64,000 bases of DNA from an uncultured Lachnospiraceae bacterium (GTDB taxonomy: Bacteria > Bacillota > Clostridia > Lachnospirales > Lachnospiraceae): positions 1 to 64,000 of the forward strand of contig CARQVR010000009.1 in assembly GCA_949051815.1 (NCBI GenBank), in the 5' to 3' direction. The notes under the pieces are model-generated. The model was not told the origin of the DNA, did no database searches, and worked only from the letters and a program-made list of their open reading frames with translations. This document shows, piece after piece, positions 35,431 to 44,082 of this stretch. Positions within the stretch are counted from its first letter, which is position 1. Every line of letters starts with the position of its first letter. The translations under genes and the position numbers were made by a program.

Positions 35431-37221
35431 CGCCTCCCGCTCTCCACAGTACGCCGGCACACGAACCGTCACCTTCGTGTAACACCCGGACTTGGAGTCC
35501 ACCGTGATCCCGTACCCTGCTCCGAAGCTCATCCGGATCCGGTCCTGCACATTCTTTAATCCGATCCCGTTGCCTGATCCCCCGTCCGGTTCGATCTCAC
35601 CGGCGATCCGTCTCCTGAGCCTTTCAAGCGCCTCCTCATCCATACCCTTACCGGCGTCGCTGATCTCAATGACACAATCCCCGTCCCGTATCATTCCCTT
35701 GATATAAATATTGGTGTCCTCGGCCAGCTCCTCTATGCCGTGGTAAATGGCATTCTCCACGATGGGCTGCAAAGACATCTTCGGTATCTCCTGGCGCAAA
35801 ACCTCCTCCGGCAGATTGAGAGAGAGGTAAATCTCATAGTCAAAGCGCAGATTGATGAGGATGAGGTAATTTCTGATATACGCGATCTCCTCCTCCACGC
35901 GCACGTTGCCGGACACCCATTTGATGCTGTACCGGAGCAGATTTCCCAGAGAAGTAATCGCGTCGGAAATGGCATACTCCTCGTCGATCTCCGCCATCAT
36001 CTTGATGGACTCCAGCACGTTATAAATGAAATGGGCGTTGATCTGATTTTGCAGCGCGCGTATCTGTGCATTCTTCGCAAGCATTTCCCTGTCTATGTTT
36101 TCCCGCATCAACTGTTCTATGCGGTCTAACATCTTATTGATCTGGCTCCCCAGCTCACCCATCTCATCGTTTCCGCAGGCGTCGATGCGCACCTGCAGAT
36201 CGCCCTTTTGTACCACACGGATGGATTTCAGTATTTCATAAAACTGCCGCAGAAGTCTCTTGACGATGGCATTGATCAAAATGGCCAGTCCGGCCAGAAT
36301 CACCACCATAACCGCCACAAAAATATTTCTCATCCGGTACACATAGCGCACGTTTTCCGAGATGTCTTTCACGGATATCAGTCTTCCCTGTAATTCTCTG
36401 ACATACAGACCGGACACCACCAGATGCTCCCCGTTTTCCCTGGAATACTCTGTGTACATGCCGTCCCTTTCAAGCTCCTGCTCCATCTTAAACCGCACAA
36501 ATTCCTCTGACCCGCCGGTCTGCCCGCCGCCAAAATAAAGCCTGCCGTCGTTGGAGATAAAGCAGCTCCACTCCCCTTCAATATCCTCGTACAGCGGCGG
36601 AAACATATTTTCCATAGTGACCGCCGTCTCCATCACCCCGATCAGACCGTTCTCGTAATCCTCTATATTCGTCACTAACGCCGCTATCTGCGTCGTCCCT
36701 TTATTGCCAAAGAGCGCGTCCTCATACTGATAATGCCAGCCCGCCGGTTCCGTCTCTTTCGCCCACGCCATTTTCTGCATACGCGAGCGGTTGTAGAGAA
36801 TCGGCATCATTTCCTGCACTTCATCGTTTACGGCGTATACGCGCACGCCGTACAGCAATGTGTTATTGCTGACAAGGCGCTCCAGCGCGGCAATATCGGA
36901 ATGATAAAAGGCAAGCAGCTCTTCCGTATTCATTTCTTCGTGCCCCGCCGCCTTTTGCAGCGTCTGTATAAGCGCCTCGTCATTCAGGAAAAACTGTGTC
37001 GTCATATTGACCGAGTCAATGTTTTTGCGGATATGGTCCCGGTTCCGCTCCATCGTGTACGCCATATAATTCCTGTTTTCCCCGATGACATTCTGCTCCA
37101 TATTGTAAAAGAGCACACCCGCCAGAACGGAAATCGGCAAAGCCACGAAAAAACAGATGACCAGCGTAAACTTGCTATTCAGTTTTAAACCGCCAAATGC
37201 ATCCTCCAAGCGTCTCTTCAT
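35383..37221 (-). CDS. YesM-type sensor histidine kinase
   Basis: A 612-residue membrane kinase. Membrane helices at about residues 17-40 and 300-320 bracket an extracellular sensor domain. A HAMP region and the His-kinase domain follow, with QINAHFIYNVLESIKMM (the phosphorylated His). The ATPase domain ends with PIVENAIYHGIEE (N box), ISDAGKGMDEEAL (G1) and GSGNGIGLKNVQDRI (G2). Kinases of this class usually read a carbohydrate signal, often through a binding protein, and phosphorylate a YesN-type partner, here the next gene. The stop lies inside a hairpin repeat shared with 52327. Confidence 0.93.
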   Translation of the reverse strand: MKRRLEDAFGGLKLNSKFTLVICFFVALPISVLAGVLFYNMEQNVIGENRNYMAYTMERNRDHIRKNIDSVNMTTQFFLNDEALIQTLQKAAGHEEMNTEELLAFYHSDIAALERLVSNNTLLYGVRVYAVNDEVQEMMPILYNRSRMQKMAWAKETEPAGWHYQYEDALFGNKGTTQIAALVTNIEDYENGLIGVMETAVTMENMFPPLYEDIEGEWSCFISNDGRLYFGGGQTGGSEEFVRFKMEQELERDGMYTEYSRENGEHLVVSGLYVRELQGRLISVKDISENVRYVYRMRNIFVAVMVVILAGLAILINAIVKRLLRQFYEILKSIRVVQKGDLQVRIDACGNDEMGELGSQINKMLDRIEQLMRENIDREMLAKNAQIRALQNQINAHFIYNVLESIKMMAEIDEEYAISDAITSLGNLLRYSIKWVSGNVRVEEEIAYIRNYLILINLRFDYEIYLSLNLPEEVLRQEIPKMSLQPIVENAIYHGIEELAEDTNIYIKGMIRDGDCVIEISDAGKGMDEEALERLRRRIAGEIEPDGGSGNGIGLKNVQDRIRMSFGAGYGITVDSKSGCYTKVTVRVPAYCGEREARVCDGATNPESQSKI

Positions 37222-37243
37222 CCCACAGCCACCACGCGCTCTC

Positions 37244-38908
37244 TCACTCTATCCCCATTTTTTCCTTCGCCTGCTTCATCAGCTCCGTCTTTGCCGCCTG
37301 CACCTGCGAAAAACCGTACGCCTCTCTCTTTTCCAGAAAATCAGCAAATATCCTGTCAAAGGCCTCCTCCGATTCCGCAAGCAAAAGCTTTGGCAGCGTA
37401 TCGCTCCAGAGCAATTCAATCTTTTGCTCCTCATACGCCTCTTTGGAGCGATTCGGGAGAAAAGCGTCGTACTGCCCGTTATAAACCACATACGGGTACG
37501 ACCACTCCATAATCTGTCTGACAGGCTCCCCCGGCTCCTGCTTCCACTGAAGCTGCATCCTGTTGTCCTGCAGCATCCAGTACGTATTGTCCGCGCCGTA
37601 CATCCTGTCATATGCCTGACGGTCCGTATGGAGCAGGGCGTTTACCTCCTCCTTCACCACCGGTTTTCCGTCCACATAGTCAAAGGTCTCCCCCTCCACG
37701 CCGAGCAGGATGCGAAGCTGCCCCTGTTCGCTTAACATATAGTCCATAAAGGCGATGGCCCGCTCCGGGCGCTTACAGTTTTTCGAAATCAATGTGACCG
37801 TCCAGCCATTGATCCCGTTGATGGGCAGCGTGGGATCATCCCCCGCCGCGTTCTTCGGGCCGTCCACCGCCAGATAGATCCGCTCAGGATTACTGGCATA
37901 AAGCTCCTTTTGCTGGGACAGCATGTCCGTATACTGATAGAGCATACAAAAATATCTGCCCTTTGCCATCTTCTCCTCTGTCTGGGTCCTCTGGTCAATG
38001 AAAATATCGTTGGAAAGAAGCCCCTTCTCCCCGAGCATACGGAACATTTTCAGCCATGTCAGGTAGTCCTCATCCGTATAGCGGTCATACATTTCCCCGT
38101 TCTCCTCGAAGGGCACCGCCAGAAAATTCATCAGATACTGGTCGAAGGACACGTTTCCCTGATCGTTAAACACATGCGCTCCTACCGGAATCAGCGGTTC
38201 CCCGTCCACCGTCGGAAACCTTTCCTGCGCCTTCTTAACCGCCGAAAAAAAACCCTCCGGCGTCGTCATGTCCGGACTGCCGATGGCTTCGTAAATGTCC
38301 TTCCGCACGAGAAACGTCTGGTTGGAGCCGATATTGTCATAAGTTCCGATATCCTTCGCCGTGAAAAAGGAATTGGGATAACAGTATATATTGCCGTCCT
38401 CCTTCGTATACCAGTTGACCACATCGTCGTCACAGACCTGATAAAAATACGCGTCGTAATCATCCGCCAGTTCATTCAGGGCATAGACCATACCGCCGTC
38501 TGTCATTTCGTTGACCTGCGGTTCCCACCAGCCAAGGGTGATGAAATCCGGCAGGGAATCCGCCGCGATCAGGGCGTTCAGTTTCTCCTTTTCATTTCCG
38601 CCGGGGGTAATGAACTGTATACTGACGCCCGTCTCCTCCGTAATTTTATCGGACACCACGTTGCCGCCCCACTCGGAATGAAACCACGAATAGTTGATGT
38701 ACCAGTCAAAGGAAACCGGCTCGTCCGCATACCTCTGCCATGCGGGCGCATCCGTCCCGTCCGCCGCCCCGGACACCGGTCCCTCTCCCTGCTGTCCTGA
38801 CCCGCCATCCTTTAGCGCGCATCCTGCACAGAGCAGACCCGCTCCCGCTAAAAGCGCACAGGTGAGAACCTTTTTTTCGTTTTTTCTGTCCCCTCTTTTC
38901 GTCTGCAT
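37244..38908 (-). CDS. LplA-type extracellular solute-binding lipoprotein
   Basis: A 554-residue lipoprotein. The signal segment ends in LLCAGC, giving a lipidated Cys near residue 30. The mature part is the large LplA-type sugar-binding fold (DFITLGWWEP, LVRKDIYEAIG, GINGWTVTLISKNCKRPERA). It lies directly before the kinase and regulator genes, 22 bases from the kinase, behind its own promoter and separate from the other binding-protein gene of the locus. It may present ligand to the kinase rather than, or as well as, to the permeases; that is inference from position. Confidence 0.88.
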   Translation of the reverse strand: MQTKRGDRKNEKKVLTCALLAGAGLLCAGCALKDGGSGQQGEGPVSGAADGTDAPAWQRYADEPVSFDWYINYSWFHSEWGGNVVSDKITEETGVSIQFITPGGNEKEKLNALIAADSLPDFITLGWWEPQVNEMTDGGMVYALNELADDYDAYFYQVCDDDVVNWYTKEDGNIYCYPNSFFTAKDIGTYDNIGSNQTFLVRKDIYEAIGSPDMTTPEGFFSAVKKAQERFPTVDGEPLIPVGAHVFNDQGNVSFDQYLMNFLAVPFEENGEMYDRYTDEDYLTWLKMFRMLGEKGLLSNDIFIDQRTQTEEKMAKGRYFCMLYQYTDMLSQQKELYASNPERIYLAVDGPKNAAGDDPTLPINGINGWTVTLISKNCKRPERAIAFMDYMLSEQGQLRILLGVEGETFDYVDGKPVVKEEVNALLHTDRQAYDRMYGADNTYWMLQDNRMQLQWKQEPGEPVRQIMEWSYPYVVYNGQYDAFLPNRSKEAYEEQKIELLWSDTLPKLLLAESEEAFDRIFADFLEKREAYGFSQVQAAKTELMKQAKEKMGIE

Positions 38909-38960
38909 CCCTTTTTCCGCTCTCCATAATCAAAATCCAATGTATTTTCAACCTGTCTAC

Positions 38961-38989
38961 AGTATACGGCTTTTATCCGTTCTTTTCAA
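38961..38989 (-). promoter_or_regulatory. Promoter for the LplA-type protein and the two-component genes
   Basis: On the minus strand, TTGAAA (38984-38989) and TATACT (38961-38966) are exactly 17 bases apart, about 50 bases before the start codon. A good sigma-A site here would let the sensor genes be made without induction of the upstream sugar genes. Confidence 0.7.
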
Positions 38990-38993
38990 CGCC

Positions 38994-39029
38994 AAAGAGC
39001 ACTACCTCTGTGCAGAGGTACTGCCCTTT
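38994..39029 (-). terminator. Hairpin after the second permease gene
   Basis: GCAGTACCTCTG and CAGAGGTAGTGC pair with one mismatch, starting about 20 bases after the permease stop codon at 39047. On the minus strand CTCTTTGGCGTT follows, so it is at best a partial terminator between the transport genes and the promoter at 38961. Confidence 0.5.
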
Positions 39030-39046
39030 ATGCCACTCTTTTCACT

Positions 39047-39874
39047 CTATTCTTTGACACTTCCCGCCGAAATACTGCTGATAATATACTTCGAGCAGAA
39101 GCAGAACACGATCAGGATCGGCACCACGGAAATGGCCACGCCAAGATAGATGGCTCCCTGATTCTTCTGCAGATCCGTCGCCGCGTTCAGGGTACTGATC
39201 ATCACCGGCAGCGTCATCTTATCCGGTGTGTTTAACAGGATCAACGGCACCAGATAGTTGTTCCAGTTGCCGATGAAAGCGCCGATGGACATGGTCGCGA
39301 TACCGGGCGCCATAATCGGCAGCACGATCCTGTGGAAAATATGCAGCTCTCTTGCGCCGTCAATCCGGGCCGCCTCCAGAAGCGCCTTCGACAGCGTGGA
39401 CTGCACATACTGCCTTAAGAAAAACACCGTGCCGGGCGATGCGATGGCCGGGATGATAAGCGGCAGATAGGAATCCACCATATGCAGCTTCTGACAGAGA
39501 TTGTAAAAACCGATCAGACTAAGCTGCGCCGGGATCATCATAAAGATCACCAGTACCTTAAACAGCCAGCCGCTCCCCTTAAAGCGGTATACCGCCAGCG
39601 CATATGCCGTGATCGACGAAAAATACGCCGTCAGCACGGTTGCCGGTATGGCTACGAGAAGACTGTTTTTAAAACCCTGAAACAGGTTCACATACGAAAA
39701 CAGCGCCTCCCAGTTTTCCTTCAGATGGCTGCTCGGAATCAGTGTGAAGGAATGGGTGATCTCCACGCCGCTTCTCGTGGCGTTCACCATCATCAGCAGA
39801 AACGGAAGGAAACAGACCGCCGCAAGCAGAATCATGCAGGCATAAATAATACCTTTTTTAACCTTTGTCGCCAT
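39047..39874 (-). CDS. Sugar ABC transporter permease, MalG/LplC type
   Basis: A 275-residue inner-membrane protein with six predicted helices. The EAA loop that contacts the ATPase is EAARIDGARELHIFHRIVLP near residue 170. It forms the channel with the adjacent permease. No ATP-binding subunit is encoded in the locus, as is common for this family, where a shared MsmX/MsmK-type ATPase located elsewhere is used. GGGAGG precedes the ATG, one base from the previous stop. Confidence 0.94.
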   Translation of the reverse strand: MATKVKKGIIYACMILLAAVCFLPFLLMMVNATRSGVEITHSFTLIPSSHLKENWEALFSYVNLFQGFKNSLLVAIPATVLTAYFSSITAYALAVYRFKGSGWLFKVLVIFMMIPAQLSLIGFYNLCQKLHMVDSYLPLIIPAIASPGTVFFLRQYVQSTLSKALLEAARIDGARELHIFHRIVLPIMAPGIATMSIGAFIGNWNNYLVPLILLNTPDKMTLPVMISTLNAATDLQKNQGAIYLGVAISVVPILIVFCFCSKYIISSISAGSVKE

Positions 39875-39875
39875 A

Positions 39876-40799
39876 CTAGTCCGCCTCCCTTCCCAATGTC
39901 TTAAACTGAATGATGGACACGATCAGAATGATAAAGAACAGCGTGTAGGCAATCGCCGAAGCATATCCCACCTGATGCGTCTCAAAACCGAACTTATAAA
40001 GATACATAACCGCCGTCTGCAGACAGCCCGAAGGCTCTCCCGCCGTATTTGGCGCCACGCCGTTCATCAGGAAAGGCAGGTCAAAAAGCTGTAGTCCGCC
40101 GATCAGCGAAGTCACAAACACATACAGCATAATCGGCCTGAGAAGCGGAATCGTGATTTTCGCAAACACCTTCCATCTGCCCGCGCCGTCGATGGCTGCG
40201 GCCTCGAAATAATCCGTCGGAATGCCCTGCACGCCCGCCATCAGCATGATAAAGGAATTGCCGAACCACATCCACGCGCCGATCACCGAAATCACGTAGG
40301 GCGCGGTTGTCGTAGAACCCAGCCAGTTAATCTGCTCCTTCGCGACCCCCAGCGCCAAAAGAAGCTGGTTAAAGCTGCCGTACTTCCAGTCGAGCAGTGT
40401 CTTAAACAGAAAAGCCACGGAAGTCGCCGCGATCAGGTTTGGCAGATAGTATACCGCCCGAAACACCGACAGGCCCCGTATCTTATATTTGATGTCGCTG
40501 AAAATCACCGTAAGCAGGAAGGCCAGCCCCAGCTGTAAAATAATATTCACACCCCAGATTTTAACCGTGTTTCCAAGCGCCTTCCAGAAAAATTTATCCT
40601 TAAAGACCCTTATGTAATTGTCAAGTGCCGCCCATTTCGGATCTCCGAAGCCTTTATACGTTGTAAAGCTCAGATACAGCGTACGGAACACCGGATATAC
40701 GCTGAACGTCAGAAAGACGATCACAAAGGGCAGTACGAACAGATAGGCGATACGATTCAGATTTCTCTTTTTGGGTTTCCCCGCATTTGTCATTGCCAT
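39876..40799 (-). CDS. Sugar ABC transporter permease, MalF/UgpA type
   Basis: A 307-residue membrane protein with six helices and the EAA loop EAAAIDGAGRWKVFAKITIP near residue 205. A short basic N-terminus (GKPKKRNLNR) precedes the first helix. GGAGG lies five bases before the ATG. It follows the binding-protein gene across a 64-base gap that holds a strong hairpin. Confidence 0.94.
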   Translation of the reverse strand: MAMTNAGKPKKRNLNRIAYLFVLPFVIVFLTFSVYPVFRTLYLSFTTYKGFGDPKWAALDNYIRVFKDKFFWKALGNTVKIWGVNIILQLGLAFLLTVIFSDIKYKIRGLSVFRAVYYLPNLIAATSVAFLFKTLLDWKYGSFNQLLLALGVAKEQINWLGSTTTAPYVISVIGAWMWFGNSFIMLMAGVQGIPTDYFEAAAIDGAGRWKVFAKITIPLLRPIMLYVFVTSLIGGLQLFDLPFLMNGVAPNTAGEPSGCLQTAVMYLYKFGFETHQVGYASAIAYTLFFIILIVSIIQFKTLGREAD

Positions 40800-40823
40800 A
40801 GTTTCCTCCGTCCCACTTAAGCA

Positions 40824-40850
40824 GAGGGGACCGCTTTTCGCTGCCCCCTC
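40824..40850 (-). other. Intercistronic hairpin between binding-protein and permease genes
   Basis: GAGGGGGCAGC and GCGGTCCCCTC pair around GAAAA on the minus strand. There is no T tract. Hairpins at this position are known to protect the 3' end of binding-protein mRNA and raise its level above that of the permeases. Confidence 0.6.
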
Positions 40851-40863
40851 CTCCCATCAATCT

Positions 40864-42309
40864 TTATCTGTTTACCGTGATTTCCGGATAGGTAGCCTCG
40901 ACCTGATCATAGAAATTGTTCCATGCCTCTTCCTTGTTCATCTCACCGGTCTTGATTGCCGTAGTCGCTCTTCCCCACTCGTCACCAATAAACTTGTCGT
41001 ATCTGGTTACCTTGGAGTAGTCGATTCCCTGTGCCTGCTCCAGCCAGAACTTATAAAGCTGCTGTCCGCCATATACTTCGTTCTTGTCCTCCGCATGAGC
41101 CTCCAATACGGGAATCAGGGATACGGTATCGCCCTCGGACTTTTCAATCCACCAGTTTGCGGTATCTTCATTCAGGGTACAGAACTTTAAGAAATCCCAC
41201 GCCTGCTCTTTTCTCTCGGACTGGGAGGAAATACCGATGAAGGTACCGCCGCCGAAACCGTAAGCCGGACCGGAACACACGCCCCACTTGCCGGAAGTCC
41301 CCTGCACATTGTCTCTCATGGTAAGTACACCCCAGGAAGGAAGACCGAACGCAAACACTTCCGTCTTCGCCAGATCCTTTGTGGCCTCCGCAAAACCTTC
41401 CGCATCCCACACGTCCACGGAATCGTCCGCGTAGTTCTGGATATCCGCGGTAAGGATCGGCACCTCGCCCGCCATCGCCTGATACCAGGGGGTGGACCAC
41501 TGGTTCGCATAAGCTGTCAGGTCGTCCTGATACAGGTAAATGCAAAGATCCTGATAGTCTTTTCTGCCCTGATCCACATTCAGCACGCCGTCAATTACCC
41601 ATGCGGAATCGCCGGAGAAGTAGTTGATTTCCGCATCGGAAGCGAAAATACGGTAGCCTGCGTCCTTCAAGGTCCGCGCCGTCTCCATGATGGTCGGATA
41701 GTCCGCGAACAACTGCCCGATCTCATCCGGATCGTCTGTGCCAAACACCGTCTGGGCGATGTCTCTTCTATAATAAATGCCCGCCGGGGTAATCTGATAG
41801 GAGATTGCTCTCTGAATGCCGTCCGCATCCTGTCCCACATCCCAGACATAATCCACGATCTGGTCCGCGTAATCCTGTGCGTTGTAAGGCGCCTGATTCA
41901 GGTCTTCAAAGTAGCCCGCCTCGTAGAAGTCCTCCAGCATCTGCGGTTCGCCCACGATGATATCCGGCTCCTTCTGGCCGCCGTTTAAGGCTGTCTGCAC
42001 CTTGGTCACATAGTTAGCCGGCTCGATCACCACCGTCTCCACCGCGGTGCCTGTCTTCTCCTGATAATATTCCGCGAACTGCTCCAGATCTTTCGCAAGC
42101 GTCCATACCACCAGATTGTCCCCGCCTGATGCAGGTGTATCGTCCGCCGCCTGTGTATCGCCTGCTTCTCCCGTGTCCGCATCGCTTGCCGCACCGGAAT
42201 CAGCAGCCGCGCCGCTGTCGGAAGAAGCCCCGTCGCTGCCGCCGCATGCCGTCACACTCAATACCATTGCCCCCGCTAACATCAGGGAAATCAGTTTTTT
42301 CCGTTTCAT
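40864..42309 (-). CDS. Sugar ABC transporter solute-binding lipoprotein
   Basis: A 481-residue lipoprotein with the signal MKRKKLISLMLAGAMVLSV and lipobox VTAC (Cys 22). An Ala/Asp/Ser-rich linker follows, then an MBP-like (family 1) binding domain. It is first in the run binding protein-permease-permease, so it should deliver the substrate to that pair. AAGGAGG lies before the ATG. The upstream region has an AT-rich TATAAT box near 42390 without a good -35, plus a motif shared with the phosphorylase promoter, which fits control by an activator. Confidence 0.94.
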   Translation of the reverse strand: MKRKKLISLMLAGAMVLSVTACGGSDGASSDSGAAADSGAASDADTGEAGDTQAADDTPASGGDNLVVWTLAKDLEQFAEYYQEKTGTAVETVVIEPANYVTKVQTALNGGQKEPDIIVGEPQMLEDFYEAGYFEDLNQAPYNAQDYADQIVDYVWDVGQDADGIQRAISYQITPAGIYYRRDIAQTVFGTDDPDEIGQLFADYPTIMETARTLKDAGYRIFASDAEINYFSGDSAWVIDGVLNVDQGRKDYQDLCIYLYQDDLTAYANQWSTPWYQAMAGEVPILTADIQNYADDSVDVWDAEGFAEATKDLAKTEVFAFGLPSWGVLTMRDNVQGTSGKWGVCSGPAYGFGGGTFIGISSQSERKEQAWDFLKFCTLNEDTANWWIEKSEGDTVSLIPVLEAHAEDKNEVYGGQQLYKFWLEQAQGIDYSKVTRYDKFIGDEWGRATTAIKTGEMNKEEAWNNFYDQVEATYPEITVNR

Positions 42310-42408
42310 AACATATCCTCCTTTTTGGCTTTCACTTTTTGTTTTACACTCTTTGTTAATACTGTCTTGTCGTCAGCTGATACTTAGATTATAGAGTCCG
42401 CCCGATTT

Positions 42409-42450
42409 GGTATAAATGTCCCAAATTTTAAAAAGGTATCTTTTTTTTAG
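42409..42450 (-). promoter_or_regulatory. Candidate activator site upstream of the binding-protein gene
   Basis: GGTATCTTTTTTTTAG (42435-42450) is identical to 49999-50014 upstream of the phosphorylase genes. A weaker GGTAT (42409) lies nearby. A TATAAT hexamer lies at about 42390-42395 downstream on the minus strand. The YesN-type regulator of the same locus is the obvious candidate to bind, but this is not shown by sequence. Confidence 0.45.
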
Positions 42451-43778
42451 TAGCATATTGTATGAATGGTATGCGGTGCTAAAACGGTTTCGATACCGCC
42501 CCCTGCCTCCCTGACCGTCACAGGGATCGCTTTTTCCGTCCTATTTAACAAAACGAGCGCCCGCCCGCCGTCCGGATTTAAGAAAGCCGCCGCCTCCACC
42601 GCATCGCTGTAGCGCGTCACACCGACTCTGACCGCGCCCGGCACGATATAGCGGCTGAAATGCCCGATATAATAGTAGGACAGACGTTTTTCAAAGGTGT
42701 CCTCCTCAAGATTGCACATAACCGGCGCGGCACAGAAGTTTCCTACATGGTTGGGACCGCCCGCTACATCCAGAAACAGATTCCAGTCGAAGGAGGCGCT
42801 GACCCCTGCATTCAGGTTCCCCATGATATCGTGGGCGTACATTTCCGCCTTCTCCACCTCACCCGAATCCGCAAAACGGGAATACTCCACACAGCCTTCC
42901 GTGAAAAACACTTCCTTGTCCGGGTACTGCTTCCGGATCAGCTCTGCCGCCTCGAAGTGATCCCCGGTGTACCAGTGCACCGCGGCGCCGCTGACATACT
43001 TTTTCGTCCCCTCGTCCGCCATGACTTCCTTAAAACGCTGGTACGCTTCCTCCTTGTTGTGGTCCCACACATAAATACCGATGTCGGAAAGCCCGGCCTT
43101 CTCAAGCGCCGGCCCCAAGTGCTCCCGCACAAAGCGCGCCTCCTCCTCCGATGTATAAATACAGGAATCCCATGTCTGCTCCGCCATCGGCTCATTCTGC
43201 GTCGTCAGAAAACCGACCGGTATCCCCGCCTCTCTGTAAGCCTCCACAAACTTCACAAAATAAGCGGCCCACGCCGGATAGTATTCCTCTTTTAATTTTC
43301 CGCCATGGTTCATCTCCCCGTTGGTCTTCATAAATGCCGGTGGAGACCAGGGCGCCGCCATAAACGCCATCTCCTCTTTGCACGCCTCCTGCGCGTCCCT
43401 GATGAGCGGAATGATCTCCTCCTCGTCATGGGCGACAGAGAAGGTTGAAAGCGCCTCATCCCCCTCCGCCACATAAGCGTAATTCCCCAGTGCAAAGTCA
43501 CAGCTTCCTATAGGAAGGCGCCCAAGGTTATACCGCAGGCCGTCCTGCCCGAAATACGCCTGTATCATTTCCTTTTTCCGCGCATCGCTCATGCCCGCAT
43601 AATTGTGCGCCGCACTCTCCGTAAACGCGCCGCCAAATCCCCGCAGCTTCTGATAAATCACATCCGGATAAACATTGACCACATGCATACAGTCCTGCAT
43701 TTCTTCCGCATCACGCACCGTCTCCTCCCAGAACTTCCCCGCAGCATAATCCGTCACATACTCTCTTATTTTTTTCAT
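42447..43778 (-). CDS. GH30 family beta-glycosidase
   Basis: A 443-residue (beta/alpha)8 glycosidase with a beta-sandwich C-terminus. FGGAFTESAAHNYAGM and RLPIGSCDFALGNYAY are family blocks. The acid/base Glu is in TQNEPM (about residue 197) and the nucleophile Glu in VFFTEGC (about 295). No signal peptide, so it acts inside the cell on imported oligosaccharides. GH30 includes glucosylceramidases and beta-1,6- and beta-1,3-glucan-acting enzymes; next to two phosphorylases a beta-glucan debranching role is likely but unproven. The ATG at 43778 has AAAAGG upstream; 43799 is possible. Confidence 0.9.
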   Translation of the reverse strand: MKKIREYVTDYAAGKFWEETVRDAEEMQDCMHVVNVYPDVIYQKLRGFGGAFTESAAHNYAGMSDARKKEMIQAYFGQDGLRYNLGRLPIGSCDFALGNYAYVAEGDEALSTFSVAHDEEEIIPLIRDAQEACKEEMAFMAAPWSPPAFMKTNGEMNHGGKLKEEYYPAWAAYFVKFVEAYREAGIPVGFLTTQNEPMAEQTWDSCIYTSEEEARFVREHLGPALEKAGLSDIGIYVWDHNKEEAYQRFKEVMADEGTKKYVSGAAVHWYTGDHFEAAELIRKQYPDKEVFFTEGCVEYSRFADSGEVEKAEMYAHDIMGNLNAGVSASFDWNLFLDVAGGPNHVGNFCAAPVMCNLEEDTFEKRLSYYYIGHFSRYIVPGAVRVGVTRYSDAVEAAAFLNPDGGRALVLLNRTEKAIPVTVREAGGGIETVLAPHTIHTICY

Positions 43779-43904
43779 GCTTTTTCTTTTCCTTTTCATC
43801 TCATTTCATATCACTGAAAACGCAAATCAAATGCTGTTCCAACATTGTCGTTTACTTTTTTCTTTTCATTTTTATCATTACGAAACCCTTCATAACGTAT
43901 ACTA

Positions 43905-44062
43905 ATTGTGCGAATCGAATAATCATAAGCAGACCCTTGCAAAGTGTTTAAATCCTTCGGATTAAAACCGCCGGCACTTGACGAGGTATTTTCGAGTCTA
44001 GTACCATTACGTTTGGAACGGAGCGAAAGCGCGTCTGCGTTGATTATTCGATTTCGCACAAT
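43905..44062 (-). repeat. Dispersed structured element, copy B
   Basis: The core 43926-44040 is the inverse of 7191-7305, about 101 of 115 bases identical. Flanks ATTGTGCGAATCGAATAATC (from 43905) and TGATTATTCGATTTCGCACA (from 44041) pair along about 21 bases with one extra T. Both copies end in ATTGT and ACAAT, but the rest of the stems differ. It fills most of the 304-base gap between the large phosphorylase and GH30 genes; I see no gene or clear promoter in the remainder. Confidence 0.8.
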
Positions 44063-44082
44063 TTCAATAAACTTAATTTTAT

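Noticed and set aside
42470..42500. A catabolite-response (cre) like sequence, AAACGGTTTCGAT, near the GH30 end
   Set aside because: It matches only part of the cre consensus and lies inside the coding end rather than at a promoter.
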